Below, piece after piece: positions 1 through 8,300 of a stretch of 64,000 nucleotides of DNA. This DNA is from Clostridiaceae bacterium OM02-2AC (GTDB lineage: Bacteria > Bacillota_I > Bacilli_A > Erysipelotrichales > Erysipelotrichaceae). The notes beneath the pieces were generated by a model that was given only the letters and a program-made list of their open reading frames with translations, was not told where the DNA came from and did no database searches. Location of the stretch: assembly GCA_003481775.1 (NCBI GenBank), contig QULU01000017.1, positions 287-64,286 on the forward strand. The letters are read 5' to 3'. The translations under genes were made by a program, and so were the position numbers. Within the stretch, counting starts at the first letter, position 1. Every line of letters begins with the position of its first letter.

Positions 1-302
1 ATTCGATAGCATTCTGGCACCATACAGTTCAAAGCGCTTCAACTCTGTACACGGATGTCCAACACCATATTCTTCTTTTTGAGAATAACAGGATCCAGAT
101 TGGGATTTAATACGGTGCTTTCCTTAGGCTGAATTCCTGTCACTCGTTCGATAATGGTGTTACGGATAAAAGCCGCATCTTCATCTTCTGTCCCAAGAGC
201 GAATTTGAAAAAAATATCGTTGTCATAGTTAAGTCGTTCTTCCACCTCCTCTTTTTTCATATCTTTGTTTCCTAATACATCGTTTGTAAGCATAGTATTC
301 AC
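1..302 (-). pseudogene. Rpn-family PD-(D/E)XK nuclease, broken by internal deletion, runs off window
   Basis: The first 87 codons match the N-terminus of the intact Rpn-family protein at 47905-48879 (NDIFFKFAL... against NDVFFKYML..., then VLNPNLDP against VLNPELLP). After residues DIRV the frame hits a stop. In another frame the sequence resumes as ELKRFELYGARMLSN, which aligns with the later EQLRFQQYGYRL segment of the intact copy. About 20 residues carrying the DLEMQ catalytic strand are missing and the frame is shifted. A good ribosome binding site (GAAAGGAAGTG) precedes the ATG at 302, so a short N-terminal peptide could still be made. Rpn proteins are recombination-promoting nucleases, often annotated as transposases. 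The 3' part lies outside the window. Confidence 0.8.
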
Positions 303-833
303 TTCCTTTCGTATGCAGTCTTATGCTTTACACTACTACATACGTAACGAAAAGGTAAAACTCCTAAAAAATTAGATAAATTTCTACATATATTTATCAA
401 TTTATGTATATATGGGAGCTGGTATCATCTATTAAATGACCATCTGCTTGCTTCTTATCCCAGAATACTATCCGACATCTCTCTTTTATAAACTAAATTA
501 GAGATCTTTCATATACATCAAGGAACGATAATATTTATAGTTCATATGCTTTCAGACTTTTCTATATCGTGGGATATCTGCATTTGTAGGGGATATGGAA
601 GCAATGTGGGGAGGAAAGGAGATGGATGCACAAAGACTTGTCAACAGCAAGCTTTCTGTAGCTGGCATTGCATGGAAAAGCCTTGTTGGTGTTCAGGTAT
701 GGAGGCAAGGCAGGCTAAACAGCAGGCAGTGCTGTGAACAGCGGATACATCGTATAGAAGAAACGGTCACACAGGCAAACTGGATTTCATGAAAACCATA
801 CCGTGTGGTACACTATATGCAGGAGGTGTTTTT
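303..833. other. Intergenic stretch, no convincing gene
   Basis: The first 60 bases hold the leader of the broken Rpn gene, which resembles the leader of the second Rpn copy near 48.9 kb (shared AAAACTCCTAAA and ACGTA elements). The rest is AT-rich and then has an open stretch at 595-792 without recognisable protein features. I see no RNA gene or terminator. Confidence 0.5.
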
Positions 834-2411
834 ATGATTCAAATCTTAAATGCACGCATACTCACAATGAAGGGCAGACAAACAGCATCCTGTATGTGCA
901 TCGAACAGGGAAAAATCCTGTTTATCGGCGAACAGATACCAAAGGCCTATTCCCATGCGCAGCGTGTGGACATGGGAGGACGTGTTATCATACCGGGTAT
1001 TCTGGATGCTCACAGCCACCTAATATCCTGTGCAAATACATTCCGTCAGGCGGATTTAAGCAGCGCAAGAAGCTTTGCGGATATACAGCATATACTTACA
1101 GCTTTCATACAGCAGCATCATTTGAAGGAGCAGGACTGGGTGAGCGGTGTCGGCTATGATCATACGCTGCTGAAGGAACACCGGCATCCGGATGCTGCTG
1201 TTCTTCAGGCAGTCAGTAAGCAGCCGATTGTGATAACGCATGCATCCTCTCACATGGGCGTTGCATCGAATACAGCTATGCAGCTGGCTGGTATTTCCCG
1301 TCATACACCCGATCCGGATGGAGGCAGATACGGACGAAGCCCGGATGGAACGCTGAACGGCTATATGGAGGAGAACGCCTTCACTTCATTTCTGAATCAT
1401 GTGCCGATGCCATCCATGGAGGAACTAATGCGCCTGCTGGAGGATGCCCAGCAGCTGTATGCCAGCTATGGTATTACCACGATACAGGACGGCATGATGA
1501 ATGCGGCAGTCTATGCTATCTTGCAAGAGGCCGCAGCCCGAAACATATTAAAACAGGATGTTGTCGGCTATGTGGGAATCAAAGACAGCGCAGCGCTGTT
1601 GGAGGAAAGCAAACCAAAGGGAGTGCAGTATCATAAGCATTTCCGCATCGGCGGGTACAAGATGTTTCTTGACGGCTCTCCACAGGGACGAACAGCATGG
1701 ATGCAGACACCCTATCAGGGAGACGATGCCTATTACGGCTATGCGACGATGAGCGATGAGGAAACCGCTGCCTGTATTCGCAAAAGTCTGCTGGAGCATC
1801 AGCAGCTTCTCGCACACTGCAATGGTGATGCCGCAGCTGAGCAGTACCTGACACAATTTGAAAAGGTTGTAAGGGAGCTAAAGGTTGAGGATACCTTACG
1901 CCCTGTCATGATTCATGCCCAGCTGGTGCAAAAGGAGCAGCTGGAACGCATGAAGCCGCTGCAAATGATTCCTTCCTTCTTTGCGGCGCATGTATGGCAC
2001 TGGGGGGATGTGCACATCGAAAACTTCGGATTGCAGCGTGCCTCTCTGATTTCCCCACTGCAGGATGCCCAGCAGCTTGGACTACCATTCACATTGCATA
2101 CGGATACTCCCGTTATAGCGCCGAATCTTATGGAAAGCATATGGTGTGCCGTTGTCCGCCGTACGAAGAACGGTGTTCTTCTGGGACCAAAGGAGCGAAT
2201 TGATGTTTATGAAGCTCTGCGTGCAATCACGCTGTATGCGGCATGGCAGTATCATGAGGAGGATCAAAAGGGGACTCTGGAAACAGGAAAGCTTGCGGAT
2301 TTTGCTGTACTTGACCGAAATCCGCTGGAGCTTCCAGTGGAGGAAATACGTTATATTCAGGTGCTGGAAACCTGGAAGGAGGGAACCTGCATTTATAAGC
2401 GGGAGGTGTAG
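834..2411 (+). CDS. Amidohydrolase family 3 (YtcJ-like metal-dependent hydrolase)
   Basis: The 525-residue protein looks like a cytoplasmic amidohydrolase of the YtcJ / amidohydrolase_3 type. It has the N-terminal beta-sandwich strand and the metal-binding DAHSHL motif near residue 58, an internal LAHCNGDAA segment, a HTDTPV segment, and a C-terminal ADFAVLDRNPLE strand that closes the sandwich domain. Substrates of this family are mostly unknown (amides, formamides, imide rings), so none is assigned. The start at 834 is chosen because AGGAGGTG lies seven bases upstream; an upstream in-frame ATG at 789 has no such site. It stands alone: a T-box leader and ABC importer follow. Confidence 0.85.
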   Translation: MIQILNARILTMKGRQTASCMCIEQGKILFIGEQIPKAYSHAQRVDMGGRVIIPGILDAHSHLISCANTFRQADLSSARSFADIQHILTAFIQQHHLKEQDWVSGVGYDHTLLKEHRHPDAAVLQAVSKQPIVITHASSHMGVASNTAMQLAGISRHTPDPDGGRYGRSPDGTLNGYMEENAFTSFLNHVPMPSMEELMRLLEDAQQLYASYGITTIQDGMMNAAVYAILQEAAARNILKQDVVGYVGIKDSAALLEESKPKGVQYHKHFRIGGYKMFLDGSPQGRTAWMQTPYQGDDAYYGYATMSDEETAACIRKSLLEHQQLLAHCNGDAAAEQYLTQFEKVVRELKVEDTLRPVMIHAQLVQKEQLERMKPLQMIPSFFAAHVWHWGDVHIENFGLQRASLISPLQDAQQLGLPFTLHTDTPVIAPNLMESIWCAVVRRTKNGVLLGPKERIDVYEALRAITLYAAWQYHEEDQKGTLETGKLADFAVLDRNPLELPVEEIRYIQVLETWKEGTCIYKREV

Positions 2412-2544
2412 ATAGCCGTTTGATAGTTCTCTTACATTTTGTTACATTACATAATGATTGTATTTTTGTAAAACGTTGGCGACTTTACATTTTCTTTCAA
2501 AATGCGTTGACATTTCATTTCTCATCCCGTATACTGTAACTACA

Positions 2545-2837
2545 TACAAGCGATGAAAAGAAATAGTACACATGCACTACATGAAAGAGAGTTCCCGTTT
2601 GCTGAGAAGGGAATCATGCACAGGGCTGTGGAACACGTCTTGGAGCTGCGGATGCGAAACAACAGTAGTGTCTGCCGTTTGATCCCGTTACCGGTCAGAG
2701 TGATGCATCATGATTGCGCTCATGAGCGTTACTTACTGAGGTCAGCATCCGCAAGGAGCTGATAAATTGAGGTGGAACCACGTAAGCGACAGCTTTCGTC
2801 CTCTGGAGATAATCTGGAGGATGGAAGCTTTTTTTCA
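2545..2837 (+). promoter_or_regulatory. T-box riboswitch leader, probable histidine specifier
   Basis: An AGAGAG element followed by TTCCC...TTTGCTGAGAA...GGGAA forms the distal part of Stem I. The specifier region reads GGAA-CAC-GTCTTGGAG, so the specifier codon is most simply CAC (His, 2634-2636). The T-box sequence GAGGTGGAACCACG lies at 2769-2782. The terminator arm starts at 2791. Uncharged tRNA would stabilise the antiterminator and switch on the ABC importer. The importer type agrees with the His T-box / HisXYZ class known in Firmicutes. The codon assignment is by eye; ACG (Thr) is the next reading. Confidence 0.85.
2791..2837 (+). terminator. Terminator of the T-box leader
   Basis: A 13-bp stem with two wobble pairs, AGCTTTCGTCCTC against GAGGATGGAAGCT, is followed by seven T. 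It overlaps the region after the T-box motif, as expected for the alternative fold. Confidence 0.85.
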
Positions 2838-2868
2838 TCAGATGTTTGAAATTGAGGAGGAGAAACGT

Positions 2869-3639
2869 ATGAAAAGGATAGGCTTAACAATACTTGCACT
2901 GCTGTGCACACTTTCCCTGACTGCCTGTGGATCAGATGCAGCCAAGGGGGATGATAAGGAGGTACTGACCATCGGTATTGATGATACCTTTGCGCCAATG
3001 GGCTTTAAAAAGGATGGAAAGCTGGTTGGCTTTGATGTGGAGCTGGCAGAAGCCGTTGCAAAGAAAATCGGCAAGAAGGTTGAATTTCAAAACATTGACT
3101 GGGATTTAAAGGAAACCGAGTTGGAGTCCGGTAATATCGATTTGATCTGGAACGGTTATTCCATTACGGAGGAGCGTAAAAAGCAGGTGCTGTTCTCTGA
3201 GCCGTATATGGAAAACCGCCAGCTGATTATTACAACAGAGAAAACAGGAATCAAGACGAAGGCGGATATCGAGGGCAAAACCTTATCGGTACAAAAAAAT
3301 TCCAGCGCCTATGATGCGGTGATGAAGGATAAGGATTTTGTGGCAGGCCTAAAGGATGGCAAGCCGACACAGTTTGATACCAACAATGACTGCTTCATGG
3401 ATTTGGAATCCGGAAGAAGTGATGCAATCGTGGTGGATGAAACACTGGCACGCTACTATATGAAGCAGCAGGATAACGGAGTGAAGTATGTCGTACTGGA
3501 TGAAAATTTCGGTACAGAGAAGTATGCAATCGGTATGCGGCAGGATGATACGGAGCTATGCAAAAATATCAACAAGGCAATGCAGGAATTAAAGGACGAC
3601 GGTACCTTTGATAAGATCAAGGATACCTGGTTTAAATAA
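2869..3639 (+). CDS. Amino acid ABC importer, substrate-binding lipoprotein (HisX-like)
   Basis: This 256-residue solute-binding protein captures a polar amino acid outside the membrane for the permease and ATPase encoded next. It opens with a lipoprotein signal ending in LTAC (Cys20). The mature part has the family-3 pattern: TIGIDDTFAPMGFKKDGKLVGFDVELAEAV split over the first lobe, then a WDLKETELESGNIDLIWNG segment. The start at 2869 follows GGAGGAGAAACGT; an upstream in-frame codon at 2767 lies inside the T-box and is rejected. Because the T-box probably reads His codons, histidine is the likely ligand; cystine or arginine cannot be excluded from sequence. Confidence 0.88.
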   Translation: MKRIGLTILALLCTLSLTACGSDAAKGDDKEVLTIGIDDTFAPMGFKKDGKLVGFDVELAEAVAKKIGKKVEFQNIDWDLKETELESGNIDLIWNGYSITEERKKQVLFSEPYMENRQLIITTEKTGIKTKADIEGKTLSVQKNSSAYDAVMKDKDFVAGLKDGKPTQFDTNNDCFMDLESGRSDAIVVDETLARYYMKQQDNGVKYVVLDENFGTEKYAIGMRQDDTELCKNINKAMQELKDDGTFDKIKDTWFK

Positions 3640-3642
3640 GCT

Positions 3643-4284
3643 ATGGATTTCTTTATACAGCTGCTTCCGGCCTTTGTAGAAGGGCTGAAAATCACCCTGT
3701 TCTTCTGGGTGGTAACGCTGGCAGGCTCCTTTGTTCTAGCACTTCCCATGGTCTATGTCCGCCTATCGAGGAATGCGGTTGTCTCCTCCGTCGTTCGCTT
3801 TTATATTTATATCATGAGAGGTACACCGCTGCTGCTGCAGCTGATGTTCGTTTATTTCGGTCTTCCTTATCTGGGCATTTGTCTGGATCGGACAACAGCC
3901 GCTATTCTTGCATTTCTTTTAAACTATACCGCATATTTCACAGAGATTTTGCGTGGCGGTATACAATCCATTGATGAGGGACAGAAGGAGGCTGCCAAGA
4001 TTCTCGGCTATTCCAACGCCTATACGTTTCTGCACATTCTGCTGCCACAGGCACTGCGCAACTGTATTCCATCCTTTATCAATGAGAGTCTGACGCTGTT
4101 AAAGGATACCTGTCTGGTTTCCATTCTGGGAATCGACGAGCTGCTACGCTATGCAAAAATAGCGGCGGGAACCTATGCGACAGGCCTTCCGTTTATCTAT
4201 GTCGGAGTGATTTATCTGGTACTGAATATGCCGATTTCCCGCGGTTTGAATTATCTGGAAAAACGGCTGAATTATTATAAGTAG
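3643..4284 (+). CDS. Amino acid ABC importer, permease (HisY-like)
   Basis: A 213-residue inner-membrane permease of the HisM/GlnP type with about five hydrophobic segments. The EAA loop that contacts the ATPase is visible as GQKEAAKILGYSNAYTFLH, and LRGGIQSID precedes it. It starts four bases after the stop of the binding protein gene, so the two are translated from one message. Length is normal for a single-domain permease that works as a homodimer. Confidence 0.9.
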   Translation: MDFFIQLLPAFVEGLKITLFFWVVTLAGSFVLALPMVYVRLSRNAVVSSVVRFYIYIMRGTPLLLQLMFVYFGLPYLGICLDRTTAAILAFLLNYTAYFTEILRGGIQSIDEGQKEAAKILGYSNAYTFLHILLPQALRNCIPSFINESLTLLKDTCLVSILGIDELLRYAKIAAGTYATGLPFIYVGVIYLVLNMPISRGLNYLEKRLNYYK

Positions 4285-4294
4285 AGGTGGCTGT

Positions 4295-4966
4295 ATGAGT
4301 ATACAAATTCGGAATCTATGCAAATCGTTTCAGGACAACCAGGTTCTTCGCAACGTAAATCTGGATGTAAGGGAGAAGGAAATCGTTGTTTTGATGGGAT
4401 TGAGCGGAAGCGGCAAGACTACGCTGCTGCGCTGTCTCTGTGATCTGGAAACCGCTGACAGCGGGGAAATCCTGATCAATGACACGTATCTGCTGAAAGA
4501 AGAAAACGGGAAGCGTGTTTATGCGGATAAGGAGACAAAGAAGGCGCTGCGCAAGGAAGTCGGCATGGTCTTTCAGAACTATCAGCTGTTTCCACATCGC
4601 GATGTCCTACAGAACCTGATCGAGGCACCCGTTTATCACAAGCTGATGAGCAAAGAGGAAGCAACACAAAAGGCTGAGGAGTTATTGACGCGGCTGCAGA
4701 TTCAGGATAAGCTGCATGCCTATCCCTCCACCCTGAGCGGGGGGCAGAAGCAGCGTGTGGCCATTGCCCGTGCATGTATGCTGCAGCCTTCCATATTATG
4801 CTTTGATGAGCCGACGAGCGCTCTGGATGTGGAATCCATTGCTTCCGTGACTTCGATCATCAAGGATTTAAGCAAAGAAATGGCGATTCTCATCATCACA
4901 CATGATGAAGGCTTTGCTGAGCGTGTTGGAACACGCGTTGTGAGAATTACAGATATCAATCAGTGA
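4295..4966 (+). CDS. Amino acid ABC importer, ATP-binding protein (HisZ-like)
   Basis: The ATPase (223 residues) that drives the importer. Walker A is GLSGSGKTT, the signature is [14 protein letters not shown] and Walker B is ILCFDEPTSALD, all intact. It is slightly short compared with the usual 240 residues. An internal stretch rich in charged residues (LLKEENGKRVYADKETKKA) sits between Walker A and the Q-loop, as in some HisP relatives. It starts ten bases after the permease stop with GAGGTGG upstream. Third and last gene of the T-box-controlled operon. Confidence 0.92.
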   Translation: MSIQIRNLCKSFQDNQVLRNVNLDVREKEIVVLMGLSGSGKTTLLRCLCDLETADSGEILINDTYLLKEENGKRVYADKETKKALRKEVGMVFQNYQLFPHRDVLQNLIEAPVYHKLMSKEEATQKAEELLTRLQIQDKLHAYPSTLSGGQKQRVAIARACMLQPSILCFDEPTSALDVESIASVTSIIKDLSKEMAILIITHDEGFAERVGTRVVRITDINQ

Positions 4967-5032
4967 ACTACCACAAACTGCATATCAGCGCTGAGGTCGT
5001 GGAATTCTGCCCTTTTTTGATAAAAACTACAG

Positions 5033-5067
5033 GATATCGGTAAATATTATATGCCGGTATCTTTTTT
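5033..5067 (+). terminator. Rho-independent terminator after the ABC importer operon
   Basis: GATATCGG pairs with CCGGTATC (one wobble), followed by six T. It ends the three-gene importer operon. Confidence 0.75.
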
Positions 5068-5174
5068 ATAAACCATTTACACTACTGGCCGCTATCAATT
5101 CGTTACAAATGTCAACGTGGTTGCTTACATTCGTGAATGGCTTTTCACCCTGCCAGATTTTAAAATAAATATGA

Positions 5175-5188
5175 TGATAACGTTTACA
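5175..5188 (+). promoter_or_regulatory. Catabolite-responsive element (cre)
   Basis: TGATAACGTTTACA matches every fixed position of the Firmicute cre consensus TGWNANCGNTNWCA. It lies 117 bases before the GH32 gene start, in its likely promoter region, so CcpA repression of fructan hydrolysis by preferred sugars is expected. Confidence 0.7.
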
Positions 5189-5304
5189 TAAATCCGGATG
5201 TATGTAAGAAGGAAGGCACTGCTGATCACAGTGCTGTATGTATCATCCTCACTGCTGAAAGCGGTGTTACGCAAGTGGGGTGCGGGAAAAGCGAGGAGAG
5301 CATC

Positions 5305-8300
5305 ATGAGTCAGAAAAGAGCAAGGAAGAATAGAGCAGCGGCGAAAAAAGCAGCGGCCGCAGTATTTGCCTGTTCTATGGTTCTGTCAAATGTCAGTATG
5401 CTGCCAATAACAGCACAGGAAACAGGAGAACAGGTTCAGCAGGCGGAAACGGTGATTGACGGATTTGAGTCTGTCAGTGCCAATGTATCTGATTATACAA
5501 AAAACAGCAATACAAGCTATCGTATGCATAAAAACGGCGGAAACAATCGTCTGGTATCCGATATCAGTGCGAAATCTTTCTCCTATGAGGCAAAGGTAAA
5601 AATCGAAGAAGGAGACAGAGGCTCATTGATCTTCGGTACCGCAAAACAGAATTATGATGATTTCGGCAATTTTTTCGGTCTGGAGCTGAGCGCAAAGGAT
5701 GGAAATTTCTATATTAAGCTGTTTCAGGACGGTGGTGCAGGCGGTGAGCTGGTACACAGCACGGAGGTGCTGAGCGGCGTTGATACATCAGCTGAGGTTG
5801 CATTGAAGCTGTCTGTGGATGAGGATAAAAATATTGAGGTATATATCAACGGCCAAAAGGTGGATATTGAAGTGAATAATGATTTTAAATATCATTACAC
5901 TGGCGGTTATCTGGGATTGCTGACATGGCAGTCCAAGGTGGCATTCTCTGATATTAAGGTTACACGTTATACGGATTCCACGCCGGATTTTAAAAGCAAT
6001 CTGCAGAATCTGAAGGGAATAAATGGCTATTGGAAAGATACCGATGAAGGGTTATATTCCAATGGCGGTGGTGATAATTTCGCCATGTCCACTACAGAGG
6101 GAACAGATTTCTCCTATAGTACGGATGTCCGTCTGCGCAAGGATGGTGCCGCAGCGCTGGTATTCCGCAGCAATGATGATGGAAGTGAAAGCTATGTGGC
6201 AAATATCTCCCGAAAGGACAAAAATGTCCGTCTCTTTAAGTTCCCGGGAGGAATTGATGTAGGAACGGGTACTGTCGCATTACCGGGAGAAGATAAAGAA
6301 ACCTATAACCTGCGTGTAGAGGCTGTAGGAAATTCAATCCGCTACTATGTGGATGATCAGCTACTCGTCGCCGGAAATGATGATTCCCATACCTCTGGGA
6401 AGTTCGGTCTGCTGACGTTTAATACAACGGCTGTTTATCAGAATCTGAATCAAAAGGAACTGACAGCTGATACCTATCCGAAGCTGAGCGGTCTGGATAT
6501 CATCGGTGATGGAACCATTCTGACACCTTCCTTTAAAGAAGATGCGGCAGCCTATGACCTGTTCATTCCACGTTCAGCCGACAGTGTAAAGCTGAAAGCA
6601 GGAGGAAATGCAGATTCTATGAGCATGATTATCAAGGATGCGAAGGGCGATGTACTACAGGATGCTACAGCGGTGGAAAACAATGTGGAAACAGCGTCTT
6701 TGAAGCTTCCTTCCGGTACAAGCAGAATCTATCTGACTCTGAAAAAAGGCGATATCAGCGTGGAAACAGTTATCAAAGTTAATAAAATGTTCAGTGCGGC
6801 AGAGCTGAGTCAGGAGGCGTATCGTCCGCAGTTCCATTTCTCCCCGGAAACAAACTTTATGAATGATCCCAATGGACTTGTCTACGATCCAAGCAATCAG
6901 ACATGGCATATGTTCTTTCAGAAGCAGCCGGGTGTAGGCTGGGTAAACAATCAGGCATGGGGACATGCACAGTCCAAGGATCTGGTTACCTGGCAGGAGA
7001 TGCCGCTGGCGATTCCGATTGATGATCTCGGTTATATTTTCTCCGGTTCTGCGGTTGTGGATGAGGATAATACGACAGGATTCTTCTCCGATAACAAGGA
7101 AGGGGAATCCAAGCTGGTTGCCATCTTTACACATCACGGTCATGGTACACAGGTACAGAGTATCGCCTATTCCAAGGATCATGGTCTGACCTGGACAAAA
7201 TATGACGGAAACCCGGTCATTGAAAATCCGGGAGGAAATCCTTATTCCACGGAGTTCCGTGATCCGAAGGTATTCCGCTATGATAATAAATGGTATCTGG
7301 TCGCAGCAGGCGGCCGGGGACGTCTGTTTGCCAGCGAGGATTTGAAGACATGGACACATGTACAGGATTTCACGTATGCGAACGGCAATGAACTTCATTC
7401 GGAATGTCCGGATCTGTTCCCGCTGCCGGTTGATGGAACGGGAGAACAGAAATGGATTTACACCGGAGGCGGTGAGTTCTACGTACAGGGAAAATTTGAA
7501 AAACAGGATGATGGCTATTTCCATTTCCTTGCTGAAACCGGTGCGATAGAGGAACCAAACGGTCGTACAAACATGTATGCGACTCAAAGCTATTACAATG
7601 ATTGGAAGGGAAAAGACCGAAAGATGCTGATTAGCTGGCTGCAGGATTACTCTGCACCAGACGCCATACCGGAAAAGGGATGGAACGGGATTCAATCGCT
7701 GCCTCTGGAAGTAGGCTTGAAAACAGTAAATGATAAAGTAATTCTGACTCATTATCCGGCTGAAGAAATCAACGATCTGCATGGTGCTGTGCTGTACGAA
7801 GCAAGCAATAAAACGATTGAGGAAGGCGGAGCAAATCTGTTAGGCGATGTCAGCGGACGTATTTATGATCTGCAGGCGGAATTCACACTGGGAACTGCGA
7901 AAGAATTTGGGTTCAATCTACGTACCGGTGACGGACAGAAAATCGTATTTAAATATAATAAAGACACAAAGAAAATGATCCTTGATAAAACTTCTTCAGG
8001 TGCTGCTTATAATAATGTGGTCGATTGGGAGCTGCTGCCATCTGCCGATAATAAAGTGAAGCTGCGTATTTTGGTAGATGAGGGAGTCGTGGAGGCCTTT
8101 GGGAATGATGGGGAAGCAAACATCAGTGATCTGTGCTTCCCATCTGCGGAAAGTGTTGGAATGGAGCTGTTTGCGAATGGTGGAAATGTACATCTGGATC
8201 AGTTGAAAATCTATGATATGAAATCCATGTATACCGGAGCATCCTTATCAGAAGGGATTCAGAAGGTTTTGAGTCTTACAACACCTGCACAGGTGGAGGT

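Noticed and set aside
595-792. 65-codon frame before the YtcJ-like amidohydrolase
   Set aside because: No recognisable domain, poor start context and unlike the codon use of nearby genes.
6655-7782. 375-codon frame antisense to the GH32 gene
   Set aside because: It lies opposite the catalytic domain, has no ribosome binding site and no protein family features; it is a codon-bias shadow.
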